Source: Pseudomonadota bacterium
Lineage (GTDB): Bacteria; Desulfobacterota; Binatia; Binatales; Binataceae
Assembly: GCA_021324855.1 (NCBI GenBank)
Contig: JAJPIG010000011.1
Location: forward strand, 194,877-258,876
Length of the DNA stretch: 64,000 bases
Direction of reading: 5' to 3'
In this document: one piece after another, positions 10,773 through 19,680 of the stretch
How positions within the stretch are numbered: position 1 is the stretch's first letter
Layout: every line of letters starts with the position of its first letter
Notes under the pieces: model-generated
Seen by the model: only the letters and a program-made list of their open reading frames with translations
What the model was told of the DNA's origin: nothing
The model's database searches: none
Position numbers and translations under genes: made by a program

Positions 10773-12367
10773 AAACCAGGACGATAGTCGCGACTATTTG
10801 GATACTCGCCGTGATCGCCACGGCTTTGATTCCCCTTCGGGCATTTGCCCAGCTCTCATCCGGAATCACCGCACAACAGCTTTATGTCGATCCACGAACC
10901 GGACAAGTCTTTATCCGCCCCGGTCACGGCCGCTTGCCGCTTAAGATCCAGGGCGCCAGCAGCGCTGACATACAGCAACAGGTTCAACAGCAGGTTGACC
11001 AGCGGGTGCAGGAATCAGAAGCGCGCCTTGAGGCAAGCAATGCGCAACTCCAGGCCAGCAACGCCGATCTGCAACAGAAGGTCGCAGCGATGCAGCCGGC
11101 GTGGAAGACGTTTGCCAGCAATTTCGGGAGTCGCATCAAGATCGGTACGCTCGTTTATGGCAGCTACACTCTTTTCACGCATACCGGGTTCGGTCCACAG
11201 GAGCTGACCCAGTTCAATTCGCCGGGTCCGGGTAACAATTACTGGAACTCTTTCGACATTACTCGAACCTATTTGAATTTCATGTTCTCGCCGACCGACG
11301 ACTGGACGGTGCGAGTGACCCCGAACCTGTATCGAACTTTCGGCACGGCGAACCAAAAATTCGGGACCAACTCAGCAGTCGGCAGCAGCCTCAACGGCAA
11401 TTACAGTTACCGTGTAAAATACGCCTACCTGCGATACGGCAAGGGGTTCCAGTGGTGGGACGCAGCCAAGACCGACACCATCACGCTGGGATCTCAACCC
11501 AACCCGTTGGTTGACTGGGAAGAGCAGATGTACGAGTTCCGCTTCGTCAACCTGACGCCGTGGAACTACCTGAGCCTGTCATCCTCGCAGCTCGGACTCT
11601 CGGCGCAGGGCCCGCTTATTTTCAACGAGAAGCAGTACGTCGACTACGACGTTGGCGTGTACAACAACGCGAGCTTCCATACCTATGAGGCGACCAATAC
11701 CAAGGAGGGAATGGCGCGAGTTTCGGTCTACCCGTTTGGGGCCAACTGGCGCTTCGACGGCCTGGGGCTGACCGGGTTTTTTAACTACGGCTACGGCAAT
11801 ACGACACCCGACGCCGCGCAACTCCCCGGCACCAGCAAGGGTCCCAACTCAGCCCTCTATCGTATGGCTTATCTGATCCATTACGAGACCGAGCAATTCG
11901 GCCTCGCGTTCGAGTACGACCTTGGCAAGAACGCCTTCAGCTCGGGCAATTTCTTCTCCGGCAGCGGTCCTCCGCAGGAGTTTGGGATATCGGGACCACC
12001 ACAGTATACGGCATGGACCGCGATGGTGAATGGAATTCTCAACCGGGGCAATACTCGCCAGGAAGGGTTTGACTGGTTCGGCCATTATCATATCCCGAAC
12101 ACGCCATTCACCTTCTTCGGCATGTATGAATGGTTTCTGCCGAATACAAGGATACCGACCGACCCGATCGATTTTCAGAGGTATATCGTCGGTATAGCCT
12201 ATCAGTATAACGAGTACCTGCGATTCGCATTGGATACTCAGAATCTGATGTTCTATCACAGTCAGTTTACTTTCCCGGCCGATAAGGCCGCGGGGATTCC
12301 GACGACGCCCAACGCGGTGCCGCGGGACAGCCACTCTTTCTGGCTGAACGTGGAGTTCAATTACTAA
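10769..12367 (+). CDS. Outer-membrane porin-like beta-barrel protein with N-terminal coiled coil
   Basis: 532 residues. A Sec signal peptide ends near AFA/Q (residue 27). A Gln/Glu-rich coiled coil spans about residues 65-109 (IQQQVQQQVDQRVQESEA). From about residue 115 to the end, alternating hydrophobic and aromatic strands indicate a barrel. The last strand, SFWLNVEFNY, ends in an aromatic residue as recognised by the BAM machinery. The layout (signal, trimerising coil, barrel) resembles OprO/OprP- or DcaP-like porins, but no diagnostic selectivity motif is seen. It is coupled to the preceding lipoprotein and followed by a strong terminator. Confidence 0.75.
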   Translation: MKTRTIVATIWILAVIATALIPLRAFAQLSSGITAQQLYVDPRTGQVFIRPGHGRLPLKIQGASSADIQQQVQQQVDQRVQESEARLEASNAQLQASNADLQQKVAAMQPAWKTFASNFGSRIKIGTLVYGSYTLFTHTGFGPQELTQFNSPGPGNNYWNSFDITRTYLNFMFSPTDDWTVRVTPNLYRTFGTANQKFGTNSAVGSSLNGNYSYRVKYAYLRYGKGFQWWDAAKTDTITLGSQPNPLVDWEEQMYEFRFVNLTPWNYLSLSSSQLGLSAQGPLIFNEKQYVDYDVGVYNNASFHTYEATNTKEGMARVSVYPFGANWRFDGLGLTGFFNYGYGNTTPDAAQLPGTSKGPNSALYRMAYLIHYETEQFGLAFEYDLGKNAFSSGNFFSGSGPPQEFGISGPPQYTAWTAMVNGILNRGNTRQEGFDWFGHYHIPNTPFTFFGMYEWFLPNTRIPTDPIDFQRYIVGIAYQYNEYLRFALDTQNLMFYHSQFTFPADKAAGIPTTPNAVPRDSHSFWLNVEFNY

Positions 12368-12393
12368 TCAGCGATTTCGCATTGGCAGCCGGA

Positions 12394-12429
12394 CCGGCGG
12401 GTTCCAGACGGGACCCGCCGGCTTTTTTT
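12394..12429 (+). terminator. Rho-independent terminator of the lipoprotein/porin unit
   Basis: A perfect 9-bp stem, CCGGCGGGT (12394-12402) with ACCCGCCGG (12413-12421), and a 10-base loop are followed by seven T (12423-12429). It lies 27 bases after the porin stop codon. Confidence 0.92.
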
Positions 12430-12474
12430 CCGGCGGTTGAGACCCCGCCCCGCAAACCATTATAAACTGCGGGC

Positions 12475-12885
12475 ATGCGTAACCTGGTTCAGGGTTTGAT
12501 TGGCGGTGCGATGCTGATGTTGGTCGTCAGCGGATGCGCCGAAACTCCCCAGCAGAAAGCGGAGCACATCGAGCCTTTGTTGTCGGCGGCGGGCTTCCAT
12601 ATGCATCCTGCCGACACACCCGAGCGCGAGAATGCGCTGAAAGCGCTGACGCCGTACAAGATGCGGTACTACGTCAAGGGCGGCCAGCTCCATTACTGGT
12701 ACGCCGACCCGGACTACTGCGATTGCATCTACATCGGCCGGGAAAAAAATTATCAACAGTTCGAGAAGTTGCGCGTCCAGCAACGCATGGCGAACGAACA
12801 GGCTGAAGCCGCGCAATTGAACGAGGAAACGGTCCAGCAGGAGCAGATGAACCTGTCGTTCTGGCCCTACGATCCGATGTGGTGA
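12475..12885 (+). CDS. Small lipoprotein of unknown function
   Basis: 136 residues. The signal peptide ends in a VVSGC lipobox (Cys at about residue 21). The mature protein contains YYVKGGQLHYWYADPDYC followed by CIYIGREKNY, with two close Cys (CDC), and then a Gln/Glu-rich helical stretch. It ends in WPYDPMW. The family is not recognised. The gene stands alone between the porin terminator and a degraded region. An AT-rich box (TATAAACT) lies about 15 bases before the ATG, but no matching -35 element is clear. Confidence 0.72.
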   Translation: MRNLVQGLIGGAMLMLVVSGCAETPQQKAEHIEPLLSAAGFHMHPADTPERENALKALTPYKMRYYVKGGQLHYWYADPDYCDCIYIGREKNYQQFEKLRVQQRMANEQAEAAQLNEETVQQEQMNLSFWPYDPMW

Positions 12886-12977
12886 CCATGCGGCCGCGCC
12901 GGGCCTGCGCTTTCGCGAGCGAGCGGGCCGTCCGCGGTCAGCCGGGACCGCGGGTGCCTTGGAGCCGCAAACTCGCG

Positions 12978-13151
12978 AACGGAAGATCTATTTGAGGACG
13001 CGACGTAGGGCTTGTCTTTCATCGGCATGGCCTCGACCTTGTCGCCCGATTGCAGCGCATTGTCGAAGGTTTGAACCACGAGCTCCTGAGCTGTGAGACC
13101 GTGGGTAATCTCGACCGAGCGGCCGTCGGAGACTCCCGTTTGCACCGATGG
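12978..13151 (-). pseudogene. Remnant of an RND/HlyD-type efflux adaptor (C-terminal fragment)
   Basis: On the minus strand about 58 codons read PSVQTGVSDGRSVEITHG, then LTAQELVVQTFDNALQSGDK and VEAMPMKDKP. This matches the typical C-terminal membrane-proximal domain of periplasmic adaptor subunits: V-x-TG, a DG-x-x-VEI strand, GL-x-x-x-E-x-VV and a final L-x-x-GD-x-V. Upstream in the same frame (beyond 13151) the sequence turns into antisense of the BON-like gene and is unrelated to an adaptor, and no start or transporter gene is adjacent. I read it as a gene fossil left by a deletion. The identification is by motif only. Confidence 0.5.
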
Positions 13152-13229
13152 CGGGCGGGGAAGGCAATGGCAGCTTCCAAGGCGCCGCCGGCAGCGATGT
13201 GATAATAATTCTATCGCAGGCACTTGCAG

Positions 13230-13754
13230 ATGAAGCGGACTCGGCATCGACATGTTTTCGTCGTCTTTGTTGCCACGCTGGCGGTCGTAACGGCCGTGCT
13301 CCAGGCCATCGTCGGCAACGCCGGGGCGCAAAGCTCGAACGTTGACCGTCCAGCGAGCGAGGCGCTGACGAGCTATTTGCGCGAGCATCATCTGCCGCTG
13401 GTCGGCGCTTCGGTGTCGAAGGGGGCCGATGGCAGCACGCAGGTAATGCTCTACGGATACGTTGCGACCGAGAAGGGCAAGCAGAATGCGGCGTCGCGTG
13501 CGGCAAAGTACTTCCATAACGACCCGCGCGTCGTGATGATCAACCGCATCGCGGTGAACCCGGAGATCAGAAATCTGGGCTCCGGCTCATCCGGGTCGAA
13601 TATTGCCGCTGCGCCCGATTCCGGGATGTATGCGCCGCCTGCGGCCTCCGCATCGCCCGGTACGCTCACCTGGGATCAGGTCTACCGCGAGATTCAGCAG
13701 GGCGGTATTCATCCCGCCCCCGATCCGGCCGACGCCGGCTCGGGCGCATGGTAA
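13230..13754 (+). CDS. Secreted BON-like domain protein
   Basis: 174 residues from the ATG at 13230 (a TTG lies two codons upstream). The N-terminal signal sequence or anchor is VFVVFVATLAVVTAVLQAIV, followed by GNAGAQ. The middle part (about residues 42-105: ALTSYLREHHLPLVGASVSK, then VMLYGYVATEKGKQNAA and DPRVVMINRIAV) follows the alpha-beta pattern and 'output-strand, repeat-helix' rhythm of BON/OsmY-type domains. The C-terminus is Gly/Ser/Pro-rich. It probably acts in the periplasm or envelope. The assignment is tentative; the usual central Gly of BON is present in YGYV. Confidence 0.6.
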   Translation: MKRTRHRHVFVVFVATLAVVTAVLQAIVGNAGAQSSNVDRPASEALTSYLREHHLPLVGASVSKGADGSTQVMLYGYVATEKGKQNAASRAAKYFHNDPRVVMINRIAVNPEIRNLGSGSSGSNIAAAPDSGMYAPPAASASPGTLTWDQVYREIQQGGIHPAPDPADAGSGAW

Positions 13755-13784
13755 CGAGCCGCCCGATCGCGCCTTATCGGGGGC

Positions 13785-15821
13785 GTGCTAGAATTCCAAA
13801 CAGTGGCAGACAAAGTAATCATGCTGCGCGACTCCGCTGCGGGGGCGGAGCGTGAACGCTATCGCATCCGTTACGCCGAACTGCTGAACCCCGCCCAACT
13901 CGCCGCCGTATGCCATCGCGATGGCCCGCTTTTGGTGGTTGCGGGAGCAGGCTCGGGCAAGACGCGCACGCTTATCTATCGGGTCGCGCGGTTGATCGAG
14001 AGCGGTGTGCCGCCCGGCGCAATCCTGCTGCTTACATTCACTCGTCGCGCCGCGAACGAGATGCTGCGCCGGGTCGAAGATCTGCTTGGCGAGCAAGCCC
14101 GCGGTGTGGCCGGCGGCACGTTTCATTCCTTCGCTAACACGACCCTGCGCCGCCATGGCGCCGTGCTTGGCCTCAAACCCAACTTCACGATCCTCGATCG
14201 ATCGGACATGGAGGACGTCCTCAACCTGATCCGCACCCGGATGGGCCTCGCTTCGCGCGATCGGCGATTTCCGAAGAAGAACACGCTCGCCGAAGTGATC
14301 AGCATGGCGCGCAACAAGCGCCGCAAACTGACGGACGAGATCGTGGCCGATTTTCCGCATCTGGCCGAGTCGGAAGCCGAGATCCTCAAGATCGCCGCGC
14401 AGTACGAGAGCTATAAGCGGGAGCGCGGCCTGCTCGATTACGACGACTTGCTCGAACGGCTCGTCGAGTTGCTCGAAAATCACGAACCCGTGCGCCGCCG
14501 CCTCGCCGCGACTTACCGTTACCTCATGATTGACGAATACCAGGATACGAACCTGGTGCAGGCCGAGATCGTGCGGCTGCTTGGTACGGAGCGGCGCAAC
14601 GTGATGGCGGTCGGCGATGACGCGCAGTCGATCTATTCGTTTCGCGGCGCGAACTTTCGCAACATCCTGGCCTTTCCGGCTCTCTTCCCCGGCACCAAGG
14701 TCATCAAGCTCGAGGAGAACTATCGCTCGCTGCAAGGCATCCTCGATGTCGCCAACGAGGTGATCTCGCGCGCCTCGGAGCGCTACACCAAGGCGCTCTT
14801 CACCCAGCGCCGCGGCGAGTTTCGCCCGCTGCTGGTGCGCGCGCAGGACGAGCATATGCAGTCGCGCTTCGTCGCGCAGCGAGTCCTGGAGCTGCGCGAG
14901 GAGGGCGTCGCGCTTAACGACATCGCAGTGCTGTTCCGCTCGAGTTTCCATTCGTTTGATCTCGAGCTCGAGCTGCAGCGCCGCGATATTCCGTTCGTCA
15001 AGCGCGGCGGCTTTAAATTCATCGAGACCGCGCACATCAAGGACGTGCTGGCGCATCTGCGCGTGGTCGCGAATCCGACCGATCCGGTGTCATGGCTTCG
15101 CATCCTGATGCTACTGCCCAAAATCGGACATCGCGGCGCCGAACGCCTGATCGAGGCGGTCGCCAGCGCCGATGACCCAATCGCGGCGCTTGCCGAAGCG
15201 CTGGCGCGCAAGACCGGAGAGCGTGCGGATGAGGTGACGCCCGGCGCGCGACTGATCGCACTCTGCAAGGACCTTCGCGATGAAGCGAAAACGCCGGCCG
15301 ACCGGGTCGCAATGGTCCTCGACTACTATTTGCCGCTGATGCGCGAGGCGTATCCCGACGACTACCCGAAGCGCGAGCGCGATCTCGAGCACTTCCACAC
15401 CATCACCGCGCGCTATCGAAGTTTGGAAGCGATGCTTGCCGACATGGCGCTGGAGCCGCCGAGCGATTCGATCGGCGACGTGCTCGCGGTCGATCCCGAG
15501 GAAGGTTATCTGACGCTCAGCACGATCCATTCGGCGAAGGGACTCGAATGGCGCGTCGTGTTCCTCATCTGGGCCGCCGACGGACGCTTCCCTGGCCCGA
15601 TGAGCGTCGCGCCCGATGAGCTCGAAGAAGAGCGCCGCCTGATGTACGTTGCGAGCACGCGCGCCCGCGACGAACTCTACCTGACCTATCCGATCCAGAT
15701 GTTCGATCGCGCAACCGGCTACGTGCTCGGCCGTGCTTCGCGCTTTCTTGAAGACCTCGCCCCGGAAATCCTGCCTGCCGCGAGCCTGGAAGAGGCTGAT
15801 GACTCTCAGTTGCCGGATTAG
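13785..15821 (+). CDS. UvrD/Rep/PcrA-like superfamily I ATP-dependent DNA helicase
   Basis: Up to 678 residues. The motifs appear in order: Q-motif region LNPAQLAAV, Walker A AGAGSGKT, motif Ia LLTFTRRAANEM, motif II DEYQDTN, motif III VGDDAQSIYSFRGA, motif IV ENYRSL, motif V STIHSAKGLEW and motif VI YVASTRARDELYLTYP. It is a 3'-5' translocase of the type used in repair and replication restart. Candidate starts are GTG 13785, GTG 13803 and ATG 13821; none has a good ribosome site, and all precede the conserved region. It is shorter than UvrD at the C-terminus. The stop overlaps by 4 bases the end of the convergent LLM gene. Confidence 0.9.
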   Translation: MLEFQTVADKVIMLRDSAAGAERERYRIRYAELLNPAQLAAVCHRDGPLLVVAGAGSGKTRTLIYRVARLIESGVPPGAILLLTFTRRAANEMLRRVEDLLGEQARGVAGGTFHSFANTTLRRHGAVLGLKPNFTILDRSDMEDVLNLIRTRMGLASRDRRFPKKNTLAEVISMARNKRRKLTDEIVADFPHLAESEAEILKIAAQYESYKRERGLLDYDDLLERLVELLENHEPVRRRLAATYRYLMIDEYQDTNLVQAEIVRLLGTERRNVMAVGDDAQSIYSFRGANFRNILAFPALFPGTKVIKLEENYRSLQGILDVANEVISRASERYTKALFTQRRGEFRPLLVRAQDEHMQSRFVAQRVLELREEGVALNDIAVLFRSSFHSFDLELELQRRDIPFVKRGGFKFIETAHIKDVLAHLRVVANPTDPVSWLRILMLLPKIGHRGAERLIEAVASADDPIAALAEALARKTGERADEVTPGARLIALCKDLRDEAKTPADRVAMVLDYYLPLMREAYPDDYPKRERDLEHFHTITARYRSLEAMLADMALEPPSDSIGDVLAVDPEEGYLTLSTIHSAKGLEWRVVFLIWAADGRFPGPMSVAPDELEEERRLMYVASTRARDELYLTYPIQMFDRATGYVLGRASRFLEDLAPEILPAASLEEADDSQLPD

Positions 15822-16774
15822 GCGGCCATCTTGATGTAATGGCTCGCGACCTCGCGCCCGATAAGCTCCATCTGGCGGGGCCAGTCCTCGGGCGTCGCGA
15901 GCGGCCAGAGCACGAACTTGTCGAGTCCGGCGGCGACATATTTCTGCATCGTCTCGATCACGTCATCGGGCGACCCGTAAGCCGATCGCTTGAGCACGGC
16001 ATCACCGTCAACCTGGCCGAGCCGCCAGAGCTTGGGATCGACCTCTTCGAGCGCGCGCTTCTTCGACGTACTGATGCGGCAGCGCAGGATGAGCCCCGAT
16101 TCGATCCGCGCATTCTCGCGTCCATAGCCCCTGGCATAGTCGCGAATCTGCCTCATGTGGTCGGCGAACTCATCCGGGGTCTGGAACGAGGCGAAGTAGC
16201 CGTCTCCCAACCGCGCCGTGCGCATCAGCGCGCCTTTCGATTGTCCGCCGATCCACAGATCGATCGTGCCGAAGTCGTTGTTGGGACGACGCACCGGCCG
16301 CGGATCGATGGTCACGTTGTCGAACTGATAGAATTTCCCCGCGAAGCTGACCTGCGGTGCGAGCCAGACCTTCCGCAGAATTTCGATCCCCTCGTCGAGG
16401 CGCGCGCCTCGACCTTCGAGCGGGACGCCGCAGGCGGCGTAGTCATCGAGGTTGGCACCCGTCCCGACCGCCATCACGATCCGTCCGCGCGCCAGGTAGT
16501 CAAGCGAGGCGAAGGACTTGGCGACGATCAGCGGATGGCGCAGATTGAGGAGATAGACGCTGGGCCCGAGCCGGAGTTTCGAGGTGCGCGAGGCGATTAG
16601 CGAGAGCGTTGCCACCACGTCGAGCTCGGGAGTCGGTGCGAGCAGATGATCGGAAAGCCAGAAAGAGTCAATGCCCCATTCCTCGGCGCGCTCGGCGACG
16701 CTGGCGATCGTTTCAGGCGCAGGCAGACCGAACCGCCACAAACCAACCCCAACGCCGACCTTTATCTGTTTCAT
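15818..16774 (-). CDS. LLM class flavin-dependent oxidoreductase
   Basis: 318 residues from the ATG at 16774, which has AAGGAAG upstream; a longer open frame to 16867 overlaps the divergent gene and is not needed. Luciferase-like features include VAERAEEWGIDSFWLSDH, TSKLRLGPSVYLLNLRHP, LARGRIVMAVGTG and IDLWIGGQSKGALMRTAR, followed by a C-terminal YGSPDDVIETMQKYVAAGLD. The SDH and GVG/GTG patterns are those seen in F420-dependent members (methylenetetrahydromethanopterin reductase-like), but FMN use cannot be excluded. The substrate is unknown. It converges on the helicase gene and is divergent from the MBL hydrolase. Confidence 0.85.
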   Translation of the reverse strand: MKQIKVGVGVGLWRFGLPAPETIASVAERAEEWGIDSFWLSDHLLAPTPELDVVATLSLIASRTSKLRLGPSVYLLNLRHPLIVAKSFASLDYLARGRIVMAVGTGANLDDYAACGVPLEGRGARLDEGIEILRKVWLAPQVSFAGKFYQFDNVTIDPRPVRRPNNDFGTIDLWIGGQSKGALMRTARLGDGYFASFQTPDEFADHMRQIRDYARGYGRENARIESGLILRCRISTSKKRALEEVDPKLWRLGQVDGDAVLKRSAYGSPDDVIETMQKYVAAGLDKFVLWPLATPEDWPRQMELIGREVASHYIKMAA

Positions 16775-16833
16775 GTTAATCCGCTTCCTTGTTTGCCTGA
16801 ATGCATCCTGAATACTAACATGCGGCGCACCTG

Positions 16834-17607
16834 ATGAACTCGCGACCACCGGCTTCGAGCCAATCACCGGTTCACGTGACGATCCTCGGCACGGGCGACG
16901 CGTTCTCCAGTCATGGACGATTCAACTCCGGCTATCTCATCGAGGCTGGTGGCTATCGCATCCTGATGGAAGCCGGGCCGACGATTCTGACCGCGCTCAA
17001 GCGGGCTGCGATCAATCCGGCCGACATCGATTTGGTCCTGATCAGCCATCTGCACGGCGATCATTTCGGCGGACTGCCGTTCCTGTTCCTCGAGTATACG
17101 TACGAAAGTCGACGGCGGACCAGACTGGCGATCGCCGGCCCGCAGCGCCTCGAACGCCACACCATGACCCTGGTCCGTGCAATGTTCCCCGGTACCGAGG
17201 CTCTCGACGTGGTGCGCAAGAGCCGCTGGACCGTACTCGAGCCGGGCAAGCGCGCCAGCTTTGGCCCGCTGCGGGTTGCGGCAATTCGGACGCCGCACAT
17301 GAAGCGCTACAAGTCGCTCGCTTTCCGAATCGAACTCGCCGGACGCACGATCGTCTTCTCCGGCGACAGCGGATGGACCGAAGAGCTGGTGCCGTTTGCC
17401 GCCGGCGCCGATCTATTTCTTTGTGAATGCACCTATTTCGAGAGCGCGCATCTGGATTTTCATCTCAATTATCCCCGGCTCGCAAACGAACGGCCCCGCC
17501 TCGATGTGAAGCGGATGGTGCTGACGCATCTCGGACGCGAAGTGCTCGATCGCCAATCCGAAGTCGCGATGGAGATGGCGTCGGACGGGATGCGAATCGA
17601 GCTCTAG
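16834..17607 (+). CDS. MBL-fold metallohydrolase, RNase Z/phosphodiesterase-like
   Basis: 257 residues. The zinc motif H-x-H-x-D-H is seen as LISHLHGDHFGGLP. Other ligands fit His in RTPHMKRY, Asp in FSGDSGW and the His of MVLTHLG. The ILGTGDAFSSHGRFNSGYLI opening (Gly-Thr-Gly followed by a serine-rich loop) is typical of the RNase Z/ElaC and related phosphodiesterase group. It lacks the long exosite arm of true RNase Z, so a role outside tRNA processing is more likely. It starts 59 bases from the divergent LLM gene. Confidence 0.78.
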   Translation: MNSRPPASSQSPVHVTILGTGDAFSSHGRFNSGYLIEAGGYRILMEAGPTILTALKRAAINPADIDLVLISHLHGDHFGGLPFLFLEYTYESRRRTRLAIAGPQRLERHTMTLVRAMFPGTEALDVVRKSRWTVLEPGKRASFGPLRVAAIRTPHMKRYKSLAFRIELAGRTIVFSGDSGWTEELVPFAAGADLFLCECTYFESAHLDFHLNYPRLANERPRLDVKRMVLTHLGREVLDRQSEVAMEMASDGMRIEL

Positions 17608-17685
17608 CTGCACTCGACCGCGTCGCTCGCGCCGGATTATGCTCGCAGGGCGCGTGCGGCGCGCAAATTTTCGGGAGCATCATGC

Positions 17686-18456
17686 ATGGGAATCGCTGAT
17701 GGAAAGACGGCGCTGGTGGTCGGCGTCGCCAATGACAAAAGCCTGGCCTTCGCGATCGCGAGCGAGCTTCGCGCCCAGGGCGCATCGGTTGCCCTTACCT
17801 ATCAGGGTGAAGTGCTCGAAAAACGCGTGCGGCCGCTGGCGGAACAGATCGGCGCCGAAGTGATCGGCGAGCTCGATGTCAACGATGACCGGCAGATCGA
17901 CGCCGCGATGGCGCGCGCAGGCGAGAAATTCGGCGGACTCGACATGCTGGTGCATGCGGTCGCGTTCGCCGAACGCGAAGACCTGCGCGATCGGTTCCTG
18001 AACGTCAGCCGGACCAACTTCACTCGTTCGCTCGAAATCAGCGCTTACTCGCTGGTTGCGCTGGCGCGCGCGGCGGAGCCGTTGATGGAGCGGCGCGGCG
18101 GCGGCGCGATCCTCACGCTCAGCTATCTCGGCGCGGTCCGCGCGATTCCGAATTACAACGTGATGGGCGTTGCGAAAGCCGCTCTCGAAGCGTGCGTGCG
18201 CTATCTTGCTGCGGACCTCGGCGGCAAGAACATCCGCGTCAATGCGCTCAGCGCCGGTCCCGCGCGGACACTTTCGTCATCGGCGATCCGTGATTTCTTC
18301 ACGATGGCTCATCATGTCGAAGAGCGCGCGCCGCTCAAGCGCTCGATGAGGCCCGAGGAGGTCGGCAGGATGGGTGCGGCGCTGCTGAGCGACCTCGCAA
18401 GCGGCGTGACCGGGCAGACCGTCTATGTCGACGTGGGCTACAATATCGTCGGCTAG
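17686..18456 (+). CDS. fabI: Enoyl-ACP reductase (NADH), FabI type
   Basis: 256 residues. This is the last reducing step of type II fatty acid synthesis: trans-2-enoyl-ACP plus NAD(P)H gives acyl-ACP. The short-chain dehydrogenase fold has the FabI-specific variant of the nucleotide loop (VVGVANDKSLAFAIA) and the Tyr-x6-Lys pair in NYNVMGVAKAALE. The C-terminal loop RAPLKRSMRPEEVG, followed by SDLASGVTGQTVYVDVGY, is characteristic. The start ATG at 17686 fits the family N-terminus. It is followed after 23 bases by glyoxalase II, probably in one transcript. Confidence 0.9.
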   Translation: MGIADGKTALVVGVANDKSLAFAIASELRAQGASVALTYQGEVLEKRVRPLAEQIGAEVIGELDVNDDRQIDAAMARAGEKFGGLDMLVHAVAFAEREDLRDRFLNVSRTNFTRSLEISAYSLVALARAAEPLMERRGGGAILTLSYLGAVRAIPNYNVMGVAKAALEACVRYLAADLGGKNIRVNALSAGPARTLSSSAIRDFFTMAHHVEERAPLKRSMRPEEVGRMGAALLSDLASGVTGQTVYVDVGYNIVG

Positions 18457-18479
18457 TTCATCCAAGGGAGCACAGTCCG

Positions 18480-19256
18480 ATGGCAATCATTCCGGTTCCC
18501 CAGCTTAAGGACAATTTCGCCTACCTCGTAATCGACGACGCCGCGAAGCAATGCGGAGTAGTCGATTGCGCTGAAGCTGACAAGGTGCTCGCCGCCGTCA
18601 AGCGCGAAGGCCTGCAGCTTGTCGCAGTCCTATCCACGCATTGGCATCCCGATCACGTGGGCGGCAATCTCGACCTCGTGAAGGCCGTGCCCGGACTCAA
18701 GGTTTACGGCGCCCGCGCCGAGAACGGCCGGATTCCGGCGCTGACTGACGCCGTCGACGACGGCGATACGGTGCGCGTCGCGTCGCTCGAGGCGCGAGTG
18801 CTCGGAATCCCGGCCCATACCAACGGGCACATTGCTTACTATTTTCCGACCCTCAAAGCGGTTTTCTCGGGCGACACGCTGTTCATCGCCGGATGTGGCC
18901 GCGTGTTCGAGGGCAAGGCCGACACGATGCTCGCCTCGCTGCGCAAGCTCGCCGCGCTCCCCGACGATACCAGGGTTTACTGCGGCCACGAGTACACGCA
19001 GCGCAATCTCGAATTCGCGCTCACGCTGGAGCCGAACAACCCCGATCTGAAGGCCAAGTACGACTGGACGCTTAAGACCCGCGCCGCCGGCAACTGGACC
19101 ATTCCATCGACCATCGGCGACGAGAAGCGCTTCAACCCGTTTCTGCGCGTCGACAGCCCCGAGCTGCGCACCAATCTGAAGAAGGCCGACCCTTCGCTGC
19201 GCGACGATCCGGTGGCGATCTTCGCCCGCGCCCGCGAGCTCAAGGATCGCTTTTAG
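18480..19256 (+). CDS. gloB: Hydroxyacylglutathione hydrolase (glyoxalase II)
   Basis: 258 residues. It hydrolyses S-lactoylglutathione to lactate and glutathione, the second step of methylglyoxal detoxification. The metallo-beta-lactamase fold has the motif T-H-W-H-P-D-H at residues 53-59 (Trp55 replaces the more usual His), then AHTNGHIAYY, FSGDTLFIAGCGR and CGHEYTQRNLEFA. The C-terminal glutathione-binding helical domain is present (IGDEKRFNPFLRVD). Length and motifs fit GloB well. A GGGAG ribosome site lies a few bases before the ATG. Together with the formaldehyde dehydrogenase at 62066 it points to glutathione metabolism. Confidence 0.9.
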   Translation: MAIIPVPQLKDNFAYLVIDDAAKQCGVVDCAEADKVLAAVKREGLQLVAVLSTHWHPDHVGGNLDLVKAVPGLKVYGARAENGRIPALTDAVDDGDTVRVASLEARVLGIPAHTNGHIAYYFPTLKAVFSGDTLFIAGCGRVFEGKADTMLASLRKLAALPDDTRVYCGHEYTQRNLEFALTLEPNNPDLKAKYDWTLKTRAAGNWTIPSTIGDEKRFNPFLRVDSPELRTNLKKADPSLRDDPVAIFARARELKDRF

Positions 19257-19263
19257 CGCGACG

Positions 19264-19680
19264 CTAAAATGGCTTGATTATCACCATCGCCAGAATCGCG
19301 AGCAGCGCCACGCTCACCAGGCTGTGGACGATCAGAAACTCACGCCGCGTCGCCGCGCCCGGCCCGCTGCCGACGCGCCGGCCCCGCAACAGCATCCAGA
19401 CGTGCAGCGCGATCAGCAAGGCCACTGAGGCGAGCTTGACGTGAAGCCATCCGCGGGCCATCACCTGCGGCTCGCTCGCGATGATCAGGACACCGAAGAT
19501 GATCGTGATCACGGCGCCCGCGTTGCAGACCGAGTTGAAGAGTCGGTGCGTGAGCCGCATCAGCGCGTCCTGCGCCGCGCCGCTCTCGCGCGTCGCGACT
19601 CCCAGGATGCTGCTCACGATCAGCAGGCCGCCGACCCAGAAAATCGCGCCAAAAAGATGAAAGACGATGAACCACTTCAC
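19264..19680 (-). CDS. HemJ/CopD-like four-helix membrane protein
   Basis: 138 residues with four predicted membrane helices. The N-terminal helix has a His (VFHLFGAIFWVGG). A central GWLHVKLASVALLIALH recalls the GWLH-x-K-L...H motif of HemJ protoporphyrinogen oxidase and the related CopD/UPF0093 proteins, which bind haem. In HemJ the second conserved segment is L-x-x-x-I-M-N-P; here it is LTHRLFNSVCNAGAV, so identity as HemJ is not certain. The start is GTG at 19680, overlapping the stop of the MFS gene (GTGA), with CTGGAG upstream. Confidence 0.55.
   Translation of the reverse strand: MKWFIVFHLFGAIFWVGGLLIVSSILGVATRESGAAQDALMRLTHRLFNSVCNAGAVITIIFGVLIIASEPQVMARGWLHVKLASVALLIALHVWMLLRGRRVGSGPGAATRREFLIVHSLVSVALLAILAMVIIKPF

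Noticed and set aside
12867-13517. A 216-codon minus-strand frame as an intact gene
   Set aside because: Only about 58 codons (12978-13151) look like a protein family; the upstream half is antisense to the BON-like gene. I list it as a fossil instead.
13788-15056. A 422-codon open frame on the minus strand
   Set aside because: It is antisense to the UvrD-like helicase, whose motifs are complete and correct; the minus-strand protein has no recognisable domains and shows the composition of a GC-rich shadow frame.
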